A stretch of DNA of 21,451 nt from Psilocybe azurescens. Lineage: Eukaryota > Basidiomycota > Agaricomycetes > Agaricales > Agrocybaceae. The stretch covers positions 1-21,451 of the forward strand of contig JAJIRX010000652.1 of the NCBI GenBank assembly GCA_023853785.1, written 5' to 3'. The position numbers were made by a program, and so were the translations under genes. The stretch's first letter is position 1. Each line of letters starts with the position of its first letter. Below, in pieces: positions 1-8,806 of this stretch. Below the pieces are notes generated by a model. That model was not told the origin of the DNA. It was given only the letters and a program-made list of their open reading frames with translations, and searched no databases.

Positions 1-485
1 GGTACGTATTCTGAACCCGACTCTCGCCCAAGGGTTATGGCCTATGTGTCTAACCGCTGAAAGAGTTTCGTCCATCCATGCGTCGCGATCTCATCGATCA
101 TCGCGATGTACTCATCCTCAGCCTGTTCGCAAACGGACAGTGCTATAATCTGATGAATGTCTACTCAGACGATACCCATGGCCACTCTCCTCCTAGCGGA
201 GGAGGCGGCCTCACTTCCGCTCCTTCATCTATATGGGGGTGATTTTAATATCATTCCCAGGAATGGGATGGAGGTCATAATGGCCATCCAGGAGTTGCCA
301 CCAGCTCCTTAACACTGCGGCGGAACTAGGTTTGCAACGGCTCCTTTTAGAACCCGCCAACCTTCTACCCCCGCATCCAAGGCTTTCGCTCAACAGTGAT
401 TGACTTGGTATTCGTGCAACCGGACCAGACCCTGACAGCGCAGGTCACCCAGGTTCACAAACCACTGCTGGCGCCGACCGCTGTA
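1..485 (+). mobile_element. LINE-type retrotransposon endonuclease domain remnant (edge-truncated, frame-broken)
   Basis: Conceptual pieces on + match the endonuclease/exonuclease/phosphatase (EEP) domain that starts non-LTR retrotransposon ORF2 proteins. In order: PRVMAYVSNR (about 22-57), then after a stop and frame change KEFRPSMRRDLIDHRDV and YNLMNVYSDDTH (60-175), GGDFNI (235-252), SQEWDG (255-272), NTAAELGLQ (311-337) and FRSTVIDLVFVQPDQT (384-431). The GDFN and STxIDLVF motifs carry active-site residues of this fold. The reading frame changes at least four times, so it cannot encode an intact protein. The reverse transcriptase part that should follow is absent; after about 485 the sequence turns AT-rich. 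The 5' part lies outside the window. Identification comes from motif order, not a search. Confidence 0.72.
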
Positions 486-960
486 TGTCTGACATACAGC
501 GATTTATATACATGACTTATGTAAGAATTGATGTAAGTATGACATATAGTATTTATGTTTAGAAATAATACAGATATCAAACATATATTCTGTTCGGTAG
601 CTGTATTTTGAACAAACACCGTTTCTGTTTCTAAGCTGTAAGTAAATAAAACACCTGAATAAACATGACTTCTTTTCTTTGGCTGTTTGTCAAAGATACA
701 GAATAGCTGTATATAATAGCTGTATGTAAAACATACAGATATGGTGTATATAATTGCTGTATGTTATACAAATATGACTTGTGTAAATAGAACTTACAGT
801 TAAAGAACAGAACTTCTGTTAGTAAAACAAACAGAATTTATGTATGTAATTACTGTATGTCGACCTTACATCGAAACATACAGTATTCGACTCGCTCAGC
901 GAGTCGATGAGTGCGCGAAGAATTCGCATTTCGAGCGCGACGGCGACTCGCACACGACAT
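480..960. repeat. AT-rich segment with repeated inverted 8-mer CTGTATGT/ACATACAG
   Basis: CTGTATGT occurs at 481-488, 720-727, 757-764 and 853-860. Its reverse complement occurs at 492-499, 731-738 and 876-883. Two pairs form nearly identical 19-nt hairpins with 3-nt loops (481-499 and 720-738), and the first extends by one G/C pair to 480-500. The third pair has a 15-nt loop. A separate palindrome, CGACTCGCT-C-AGCGAGTCG, lies at 888-906. Related shorter CTGTAT and TACAG copies fill the space between. No ORF here looks real. The segment could be a decayed MITE or a regulatory repeat; its function is unknown. Confidence 0.6.
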
Positions 961-1220
961 TTAAACAATTGAATGTACTTTATTATCGACTCGCGGTTCA
1001 TTCAATTTAATCCATTTGACGCGATAAAGACGCGTATTTTACTGACTACAGAGTGCAAAGATCTATTTAGTTAACCATTTGTAAACGACAACGCCAAAGT
1101 GAATCGATACTTAAGCGCGCGTGAAGAAACCGGGCACAAATCCCACTATCAACTTTTTCACCATCATCCGTCACATCGAGTACATCCTCGCTACGCACTC
1201 ACACCGAATACCGAATATCA

Positions 1221-1783
1221 ATGTCTGGCGCTAATTCTTCTACAGAGCAAGGTAAGTGTCGTTGTATATCTAAGAAAATAGCTCATCAAACTAACCTAAT
1301 GATGCCCAGACGTAGAGATGCACGTCTGCGCGACTCGAGACTGCGATGAATGCGGTCGAGAAGGTAAGGAAATGTCGCTATCGACTCATTCGACGGTCAT
1401 GGCCTCATACCCGTTCGGCAGTCTCGACAATCCAGCGAGAGGGGAGAGATGACGCGACCGATGCAATAACGAAGGCGTTGGCCCTCCTCGGTGAGTCGTC
1501 GCTGTGCTAGCCGTCAAGTTTCCAGCGCGGCTCACGTTAGTTATTCCCCGCCGAAGATCTCAACTCCAAGGATGCAGCCACTCGGTCGGACGAGGAGATG
1601 GATATCGATAACGAGGAAGCGTCGGGAGCCTTCAACGAAGCGGGAGAGGCTATGGAGGACGTAGAGGACGGTAGCTCGGGCGATAAGGGGAGGGATAGGG
1701 GGACTGTGACGAAGAGTCGAATGAGGAGGAGAAGATGGAGATATAAGGCGCTGTATGGCCACTTAAAAGACGATGAAATGTGA
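1221..1783 (+). CDS. small four-exon gene, hypothetical protein of about 126 aa
   Basis: Unrecognised protein. Predicted exons are 1221-1251, 1310-1363, 1422-1490 and 1557-1783. The first two introns are 58 nt each with GTAAG donors and CAG acceptors, and the first contains a CTAAC branch-like site. Intron 3 (1491-1556) starts GTGAGT. The exons total 381 nt, a whole number of codons, with all junctions in phase 1. The N-terminus holds a small cysteine cluster (CATRDCDEC). The middle is acidic (DEEMDIDNEE, AMEDVEDG) and the C-terminus is very basic (SRMRRRRWRYK). This suggests a nuclear or nucleic-acid-associated protein, which is inference only. The intron 3 acceptor at 1556 skips a nearer AG at 1540; it is chosen because only it opens the long final frame. 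Confidence 0.55.
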
Positions 1784-1986
1784 CGAGAAGGGTATGGGAA
1801 GGGTATGGTTTGATCGACATGATATGTAACATAAAACAGTGCGGTGAAGCACACACATATAGATCCAGTTTGACCGAAGGGGAAGAAATATGCAAGCTAT
1901 GATCATTCAATGCAAAAACTTTTCATTCTGAGCACGGACTTCCTTGGAGAGATAAGGCCAAGTCAGAGTCCTAACCACCTCTTTCT
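1784..1986. other. short intergenic stretch
   Basis: This is the region between the small + gene and the - strand phosphatase relic. The two loci are convergent, so it should contain both 3' ends. I see no gene, RNA or clear terminator motif in it. Confidence 0.4.
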
Positions 1987-2258
1987 TCAGCTTGCGCCGT
2001 CGCCACCCGCGCATTCTTTCGCCAGCTTGATCTCCCATCCGCACAGAATATACAGCAGTCGCACGTTTGACTGAATGAGCACCGAGAGCCGCCGCGAGCG
2101 AACGATGGCGTACGCATCCGCGAGCGGCAGGCTAAGGTGCTTCATCACCTAGGCGATCTATACGAAAAAGAGGGAAATAGATTAAAAATACGTCATATAA
2201 AAGAACACGATAAATCATCTATACGCACTGTGACAGTCGCGCTCCGCGACACGCCGCT
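1987..2258 (-). pseudogene. dual-specificity protein phosphatase relic
   Basis: Minus-strand translation gives SGVSRSATVT (2229-2258), the right half of the protein tyrosine/dual-specificity phosphatase signature HCxxGxSRSxT. A 71-nt GT..AG intron (2158-2228, donor GTGCGT, acceptor TATAG) follows. The next exon reads IA-stop-VMKHLSLPLADAYAIV, then RSRRLSVLIQSNVRLLY, ending at a TGA at 1987-1989. That is the usual helix after the P-loop and the C-terminal 'R..QPN..F..QL' segment of DUSP catalytic domains. Two features argue against function. The catalytic His-Cys is absent: the two residues before SGVSRS read Ser-Tyr. A TAG (2149-2151) replaces the Tyr expected in 'AYVM'. The N-terminal half is not recognisable upstream. 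Confidence 0.66.
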
Positions 2259-2259
2259 G

Positions 2260-3920
2260 TACGACGGCCGGGGTGGGGTGCGCCGGGAGGTGCGGAGACG
2301 CTGGGAAATGGAAGTTAGGGTGAGTATGCATATGCGCGTGGGTGGACTGTTTCTGCATCCGCGAAGAGTACATTTGGGCAGGAGACGTTTGTATCGGAGG
2401 ACCTAGAGGTTAAAAAAAAAAGAAAACTGAGTAAACGGACTCTAGTGATAGAGTCTTGGCAGTATCTCTAATGACATGAAAGATGGATTATGAACACCGG
2501 AATTCAGTGCACGATAACGCGGCTAGAACACTTACAAGTACTCGTGAATGTGTCTTGTGATACAATCTCTAAGGATTGGCGTTGAGAGCCTGTGTGCTCG
2601 GAGCCACGCTGCTTCCCGATTGAAACACGCCTTCACCCACGGCTTCGACTTTTAAGAGTTGTTCGTGATTGCGTTGAAACATGTAATATCGACTCAAATT
2701 TTGGAGAGTCGTAGCTAGAGTAATGATTTCTATATCATGGGCGAATTCACTAATATCGTGCATGCAATATAATTCGCTTTAGAGAGACGTCATTGCGGTT
2801 CGAACAATGAGCGCATATGATATTCTGCAATAACACCGCAAGTCTACCAAACACCTTAAAAATTAGCCAAGATTCACTGAAAAGTCACCGTTGTACAGAC
2901 CGGGCTTTTGAAGAAGCTTTCCTGGTTGTCAAGGTCTGTCAAGTTGAACATGCCAGAGCATCATAAAGCAATCAAGACACACCTTTGACTATGGTTTCCT
3001 CAAACTTTCCTCGTGATTTACATGCCACAAATTACACTATGTGTGTCCCAGACCGTCTGCAGTGCAAACATAAAGCAACCGAAACAGAGGCATGAAAAAC
3101 TTCATCCTCTGAATCATATCGTTCTCAGCGAGCAATAGACAATCGTCATATCAAATTACTGTACTCCAATAGCAGAGGTTGCTACATACTGAACTAAGTG
3201 TATATTAGAGGTATTCATTACTTTACAATACTCTTTTGGTGAGCGATGCTGGCTGTTATGGGATAGATCCTGCAGGCGCGCTTGAGGCGCGCGCAAATGG
3301 GATGCTAGAATGTTGGAACGAAGGGGAAAGTGTCACATTGTCACACCAGCGTCTTTGATATACGACGACGATTTCCATGCCGTCGCTTTTGAAAACCGCC
3401 TTCTCGGCTTCATCGGCATGGAATTTCGCTCTGTATATCACCCCTCGCGACACTTATTTTCTCGCGCTTTCCCTCTCATTCCTCCCATCGCACTTGTAAA
3501 TCAAAATTAGACCAATTCTCACTTCCATTGACTATGATTGCACTCGTACATAGATATATTATGATTGAGAATAATTCCATCAAACTTCGCGCACTGCTTG
3601 TTTTCACATCATATTTGATAAAGCGCAGTGCTGACTTAGTAGGGAGAGGACAGTGATTAAAATTAAAAATGGTCGCCGTGCTCGGAGATTTGATAATTAA
3701 ACTAGCACACAAACTATCGCACAACTATACTAGACAGTAGCGGTTATAGTGGTAATGATATGCTGGGAGGGGATGAAATCGGATGCTAATGCACGTTAGA
3801 ACAGAAAGTGAAGTCGGCCCGCCGGGTCTGAACTAATCAAAGTGCGCGAGACCTTCAGCATATCATCCAACTCCTGATGGTTGTGATTAGTATTGTTGGT
3901 ATGTGTCGTATCCCGGAATT
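2260..3920. other. long stretch without a confident gene
   Basis: Both strands hold only short ORFs. The best is a 64-codon minus-strand frame at 2569-2763 (contains LATTLQNLSRYYMFQRNHEQ) with no ATG of its own upstream context, splice partner or family I recognise. Overlapping frames at 3256-3453 (-) and 3310-3510 (+) are equally unsupported. Base composition is AT-rich after 2860. A degenerate inverted copy of the GGAAAGCG-type repeat seen elsewhere lies at 3453-3474. Confidence 0.4.
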
Positions 3921-4462
3921 TTAAATGAAAGAAATCTGGCAAATTGTCGATGGGAAGTGCAGATCGCATCGGTGCGTTACCAATGAAAAATATTCTTCGG
4001 CCAGATCGGTACAGGAAACGTAAATCGCAACGGGTTGTGGAGTCCCCATGTTGCCTACAAGACGGTTCAGAAGCAATATCATATCCAGATCAACGTACAT
4101 ACCTCCAACGAATCCAAGTCATTCTGCGACCAGATATGGTCAACTGCGCTAATAATGTCTCCCGATCTAAGGCCGGCGTAATTATTGAAAAAGTACGGAG
4201 TAGCAAGAGATACAGGCATAGAAACGATGTATTGACGCTTTGGATGAGGAAAGGCTGGTTGGTACGCCTCTGAAGTTGAATTTGGAGCCATAAAAGCCGA
4301 TGCACTCGCGTACGGGAACCTTGACGGGTTGGTTATAGTAGAAAATGCTGATGGAAAGGAGAAGCATTTATGGCATATTTTGAAGGCCACGAGAAATATA
4401 AAAAGGGGTACGAAGCAAGTGATTAATTGCTGAAAGTTGATCAAGGAGAAGGAGACGATCAT
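3921..4462 (-). pseudogene. possible type II membrane glycosyltransferase-like relic
   Basis: A minus-strand frame from an ATG at 4460-4462 starts with a hydrophobic segment (about residues 10-30: QLITCFVPLFIFLVAFKI), as in Golgi type II anchors. It runs to DHIWSQNDLDS. The adjacent frame then gives GGMYVDLDMILLLNRL and ends at a TAA (3921-3923). GGxYxDxD resembles the DXD nucleotide-sugar motif of GT32-like glycosyltransferases. Joining the frames needs one added base near 4107-4118; the total then equals 181 codons. A GTATGT sits exactly at the break and could instead be a splice donor. The match rests on one short motif, so the family is uncertain and the locus may not be a gene. Confidence 0.28.
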
Positions 4463-4586
4463 GGTTGGGAGAGAGAAAGTTAGCGATTTGAAAGCGATTT
4501 AAACATATTTAAAGCTTACAACACAAAGGAAAAGAGGTACTAAGCAAGCGATTGACCTTCAGACAAAGGCGAGCTCGAGTGGCGAG

Positions 4587-4603
4587 AGGAAAGCGTGAGA
4601 ATA
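4587..4603 (+). repeat. 17-nt direct repeat, copy 1
   Basis: AGGAAAGCGTGAGAATA is identical to positions 13487-13503. This copy lies about 300 nt beyond the 3' end of the Tnp2 gene. Confidence 0.6.
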
Positions 4604-4900
4604 TATTGAGATTGTCCTGTTATCGCACAATTACAACTAGATGATCGTGTCAGTAACACGACTTAAAGTTAGCACCTTGTACTAGTAAGACGCACAAAGG
4701 TGCATAGTCTGTTAAGAAGGCGGTGATTTCCTTATGCTAACGTTCTCCAGCCTTAAGGAATTCAAGAATTTGACTCTCAGGCTGAAGTCAGTTCAAGATT
4801 ACCATCGCGCCTACGTGTAAACATATAGACAAGAGAAATAGTACATCAAATTTTGTACAATTATGTTTGTATCAAACCCGACGTGAACTCGGAGATAAAC
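4604..4900. other. intergenic, 3' flank of the transposase
   Basis: AT-rich with no credible ORF. It should hold the 3' end of the Tnp2 transcript and perhaps the left terminus of the element. I could not find a matching terminal inverted repeat on the other side. Confidence 0.35.
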
Positions 4901-7900
4901 TTACGCATACGGCAACGTCTTGCCCTTCCCACGGAATAACACATTTGGCTGTGAGTGAGTATCGACCATAGATAAGGGAATAACTTCAATAAAGTCCTCC
5001 ATCTCAACGCCCCAAATATTTGCTCCGAGATATGGGTAGTGAGCGTAGGGATCGTCTTTGATTTTCGGCCGTCTGGAAGTCGCTTTGACAACGAGCCAAA
5101 TAGTGTCGAACAGAAGACTTTCACGGAAGAAAAGAATATCCTGAATGCAATAGGGTATTGAGTCGTAAAGAATCTGACTGTTGCCTTCGTGGATGGAAGC
5201 CCTAGTATATGAAACACGACCTTGTGTATATCGACCTATAACGTTGGCAGGAGGACATTGAGAAATTTTATAGGTCATCTTAATCACATTCCGGACGTTC
5301 GAGTCGAGTTGAGTTTCTGAACTTTGGTGGTAATAAATGTCATCGTTGCCGAGTTCCGTATCCTGGTCGTCGACTTCAATTTCCTGCGCTGTAGCTGTAG
5401 CGTGAACTTGCTAGAGAATTTTGATTCTGAGGTCGAACAAATCTCTCGAACATCGAAGCGCCAATTGAGAATGATGGGAGGGCATGTTACTTTGGAAAAT
5501 AGTGCTCTGAGATTCGATCTTCTATGCCACGACTCTGCGATTGTAGCCTCGTACTCGCCTGAGTTTTATCAGCTATATATAACGTTCCAACCCCAAATAT
5601 TGGAATGATGGCTTACCTGGATGGTAATTGGTGTGAATTCGCTGAAGTGTTCCGATCATACGCTCAAAAGGAAATGTCCACCAGCCATGCACAGGCCCGT
5701 ACGCAGATAGAAATTCCCCAAGATGTAAGGCCATATGGTGATTAGGATGGCATTTGTAGTCCGGAAAAAGACAGCGCCAATTCCTGACGGTAAACCAGCA
5801 TGTGATCGAGATAAAGTTCCCGTGTCTAGCCGATGTTTTTCGAGAAGTTATGATGGAAATTGCCTGGAATAACGCCATCGTCAGCTTGAGAAGATCTTGA
5901 CGTTCACGGCTCGCAATGTCGTTGCAGCTTCTTGACCATAGGCGAATGAGAGTGACGGGAAGATAAAGAGATCCTGCTGCTCGCCATTGATCAGATTTCA
6001 GTTTGGGACCAGAGGAAGAAATTGACGTAGGAATTGAAGTCGCCCAAGATGGCTTTACCATCACTTGAATGTCTCGTCGTATTTCACCCATATCTTCAGA
6101 AGTAAGTAAGTAACCCTGTCTGCCACTTAATCCAGGGGAGGTACGAGAGGCTGGCAATATCTCAGGCTGTTTAGTTCGCTACATTGAGAGTAAATTTGAG
6201 TCGGTCGGGGTCAGAAGCCGAGCAGTGATAGAAAATTGTACCACGTACCCATCTCACCACAATCTCTGCCAGTTCTGGTTTGCGGTACTTTTTCTTGACA
6301 GGAGAGGAGGTATCTATGCCTGTGGCTGTCACAGTCATCGGGATACAACCAAGTCCTTTACAGACATAAATTAGCGACGATAGATGGCAGGCTTTTCCGG
6401 CCCAATGTTTGGCATGCTTCTGAATAGTAGCTTCTACGCTCTGGGCCTTTTTGGAGCGGTTGTTTCAGCCAGTCTTCCAAGCGCCTGACGCTTGCCTTTT
6501 GGGTCGGGGTGAAAAGATCAGTGTCCAAGTTATCAGCGGTGTAGGGGAATAAACGTCCTGCAAGGGAATTGACGACAGGCAAGCCTTCTTTGGGAATCTT
6601 TTACATCCCAAGATATTCTGAAAGTGCTCCTTGATCAAACCCAAGAAGAGGTTGTGCATCGGATCGATCGGCAGGTGCTTGGTTGCGTCATAGTATGGCA
6701 AACGAAGCAATTCCGAGGAACGCAGGCCCGATAAGTCGAAGGAACTGTCCGCCAGGTTTTGAGTTGCTGCGTCACGGTACTTTTGAGCACGAAGTCGGCA
6801 GGAATCGTTGGTGCGCCATGTCCAGGTAGTATATTCAACGTCGTTGTAAGAATGCTTAGTAAGACTGCAAGTGCAAACTGAACAGAAAAATTCGTGATTA
6901 TGCGAAGAGAAGCCGCCAATTTTGCAAGCAGCAGGAAGATCTGCTATAACTGCAATGAGAGCCCAAAAGATCCATCGCCCGAGTTCATAGAGAGCCGTCC
7001 TCGTAAAACGTACGCCTTCCCAAAATAACAACAATTCATCAACCAAGGGCCGCAATAATGGGTTAATGGAGTCAAGGCTAGGCTCAGAGGGTCCTGGAAT
7101 AATGCCGGCAAGGAAGATGTTCTCGGGTTTGTAGCGGATGTCGATGGGAAGATTAAGACATATCAAGGCGATGACACCGATCGACACTTTCTTACCGGCA
7201 GTCAAATTTCTCAGAGGGTTGAAGAAATCGAATCCAAGAGAGAAAAGGTATCTGCCTGAAGTCTCGTCACCGATTTTGCTAAAGTGCGTCTTTTTGTCGT
7301 GTCCTTTGAGTTCCTTGATACGTGTTGCCTGGAAAATATCTTCGATATCACCGTGCTCATCTGATTTCATCCTCTGCCAGGCTGAATCCATCTTCTCCTC
7401 GTATGTTCTCCGTGAAACGAGGTTAGCCATCCAATCATGAAAGCTGAAAGCAATGTATGGTTTGATCGGCGTATTGATCCGGCCTTTTCCAATCCGTGTA
7501 GGGCGAACCAGCAGCTCTCTGCAGGATCTAGTAGGACCTCCCTGCTTCATAGGTCTTCGGCGAGCTCGACATCTCTCCGGGTAGACAGGGATATCATGCA
7601 CCATTTCCGCCGAGTAGATCTCGTAGCACTTGGGGCACGTTGCGTACACTGTACTGTGCGCGTCGAGATTGAAATAGCTTGTTGCCGTACGGACGTCACG
7701 AGGAAATTTGCTCAGAAGCCTCTGAATTACGGGTGGGACGGTAATTTGAGAGGCTGAAATAGCTGTCTCTTGCACGATGTAATCGCACATTTGAAAGATC
7801 CAGTGGCAACCGCTGCCGAGAAAGGCCAAGAATAACTTGGATGGCTACGACCATGAACGCGGCGAGTTGAATGATAGAATTGGCCGATTGCATGATAGGT

Positions 7901-8622
7901 TTGAAGTGTCGTCCTTGTAGTCAACATATTAGGCAATGAAAGGTATTAGATCAGATATGTTTTTACCTGAATCGTAAACCCGAGGTGCACTCGATGTAAC
8001 TCTCTCGCGTTTCTTGAGCTCCTTTGTATACAAATCATTAATGTTCTTAACTTCGATTCCAAGAAGATCGAGTGCCGTTTGCGCATTCTCGGTGAGTGTT
8101 TTAATGGAAGGGTGCTTTCGGGTTGGCCCATGTTTTGCCGGGCGAGCGAAACTACAGATCTCTCGACAAATCCTTGAACAGAGGTACACATCTCCAAACC
8201 ATCCAGTAAAGAAGAGTCCTTGAGTGGTCCGGGATTTAGATCGAGACGCCTGATCGTTTGCTGCTGAGCCGTGATTTCATCCAGGATAAGGCCGATGTGA
8301 GCCGCCATCCGTTTTTCTTGTCGATAATATAATCGGAGTTGGGCTTGATGACTGAGGATGGTATCAGATTGATTTGTTCGATCGTCAAACTCTCCATTTG
8401 TTCCTCTATATGCTGTTGATGAACAGCGAGGGCCTCTGTTTGAGCATCCCAGGCGTGATATCCAACTCGCAAGTCCTCTCTCTGTTGCTGGAATTGGTGT
8501 GCTTTATAGTCCCTGGCGTTAAGCAGTTTGCCCTGCTCTCCAGTGATCGGATCGGTAAAGTCACAACAGCGTCGAAATTTGCAGCGGCAGAGCCGCGATT
8601 GCTCGTTAATCGCGGGCGGCAT
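4901..8622 (-). mobile_element. CACTA-type transposase gene, Tnp2/Transposase_21 family (frame-broken)
   Basis: DNA transposase of the CACTA (En/Spm) class, which cuts and pastes its element in the nucleus. Start ATG at 8622 begins MPPAINEQSRLCRC with a Cys-rich, probably zinc-binding N-terminus (LCRCKFRRCC ... H). Exons on -: 8622-7967, 7913-6249, 6178-5617 and 5558-4901; introns are 53, 70 and 58 nt. Family blocks in order: GRHFKPIMQSANSIIQL, CHWIFQMCDYIVQ, ATCPKCYEIY, SLGFDFFNPLRN, IIPGPSEPSLDSINPLLRP, IADLPAACKIGGFSSHNHEF, HLPIDPMHNLFLGLIKEHF, DQWRAAGSLYLPVTLIRLW, HMALHLGEFLSAYGPVHGWW, FPFERMIGTLQ and IHEGNSQILY. The acidic residues in these blocks include the catalytic DDE set of the family. 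Frame breaks lie near 8312-8316, 8196-8198, 7834, 6599-6602, 6368-6370 and within about 5390-5440. Adjusting the breaks in exon 1 or exon 2 by one base each gives correct splice phases. The 3' end may instead splice at a GTAAGT around 4899-4904. No terminal inverted repeats were recognised. Confidence 0.85.
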
Positions 8623-8806
8623 GAAGGTATGATAGTGGTCTGGTATCAGAGGTCCAGATGGACTACTAGATAAGACGTCGATAAAGATTAGTTTTTCCTC
8701 ACGCTCTCAATAAGCGACATAAATGCACACTGTAGCACGGAGGTTTTTGCTTATGTCGTATGGAACAAGAAAAAGGCGATGAATCTCCATAGTACACTAC
8801 TCGGTG
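8623..8806. other. spacer between transposase start and RING gene stop
   Basis: Only 184 nt separate the transposase ATG from the stop of the upstream, same-strand RING gene. It must hold the transposase promoter and any element terminus. A CCTCACGCTCTCAATAAG stretch at about 8696-8713 resembles, in reverse, the repeat at 4587, but only over 8-10 nt. Confidence 0.3.

Noticed and set aside
1537..1910. Three minus-strand ORFs opposite the small four-exon gene
   Set aside because: Their Ser/Pro/Leu-rich composition is what the antisense of an acidic/basic coding exon gives; no motif or splice sites support them.
4380..4580. Imperfect direct repeat GGTAC(G/T)AAGCAAG(T/C)GATT about 140 nt apart
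   Set aside because: It is short, imperfect and in AT-rich DNA; without more copies it is likely chance.
7138..7757. Two plus-strand ORFs of about 100 codons
   Set aside because: They are antisense shadows of the well-supported transposase exon 2.
8629..8640. TAGTG as the right terminus of a CACTA element
   Set aside because: It is only about 12 nt from the transposase start codon, and no CACTA partner with shared inner sequence was found on the other side.
8690..8715. Terminal inverted repeat pairing CCTCACGCTCTCAATAAG with 4587-4612
   Set aside because: Identity covers only about 8-10 nt and does not extend, so it is not enough to call a terminal repeat.
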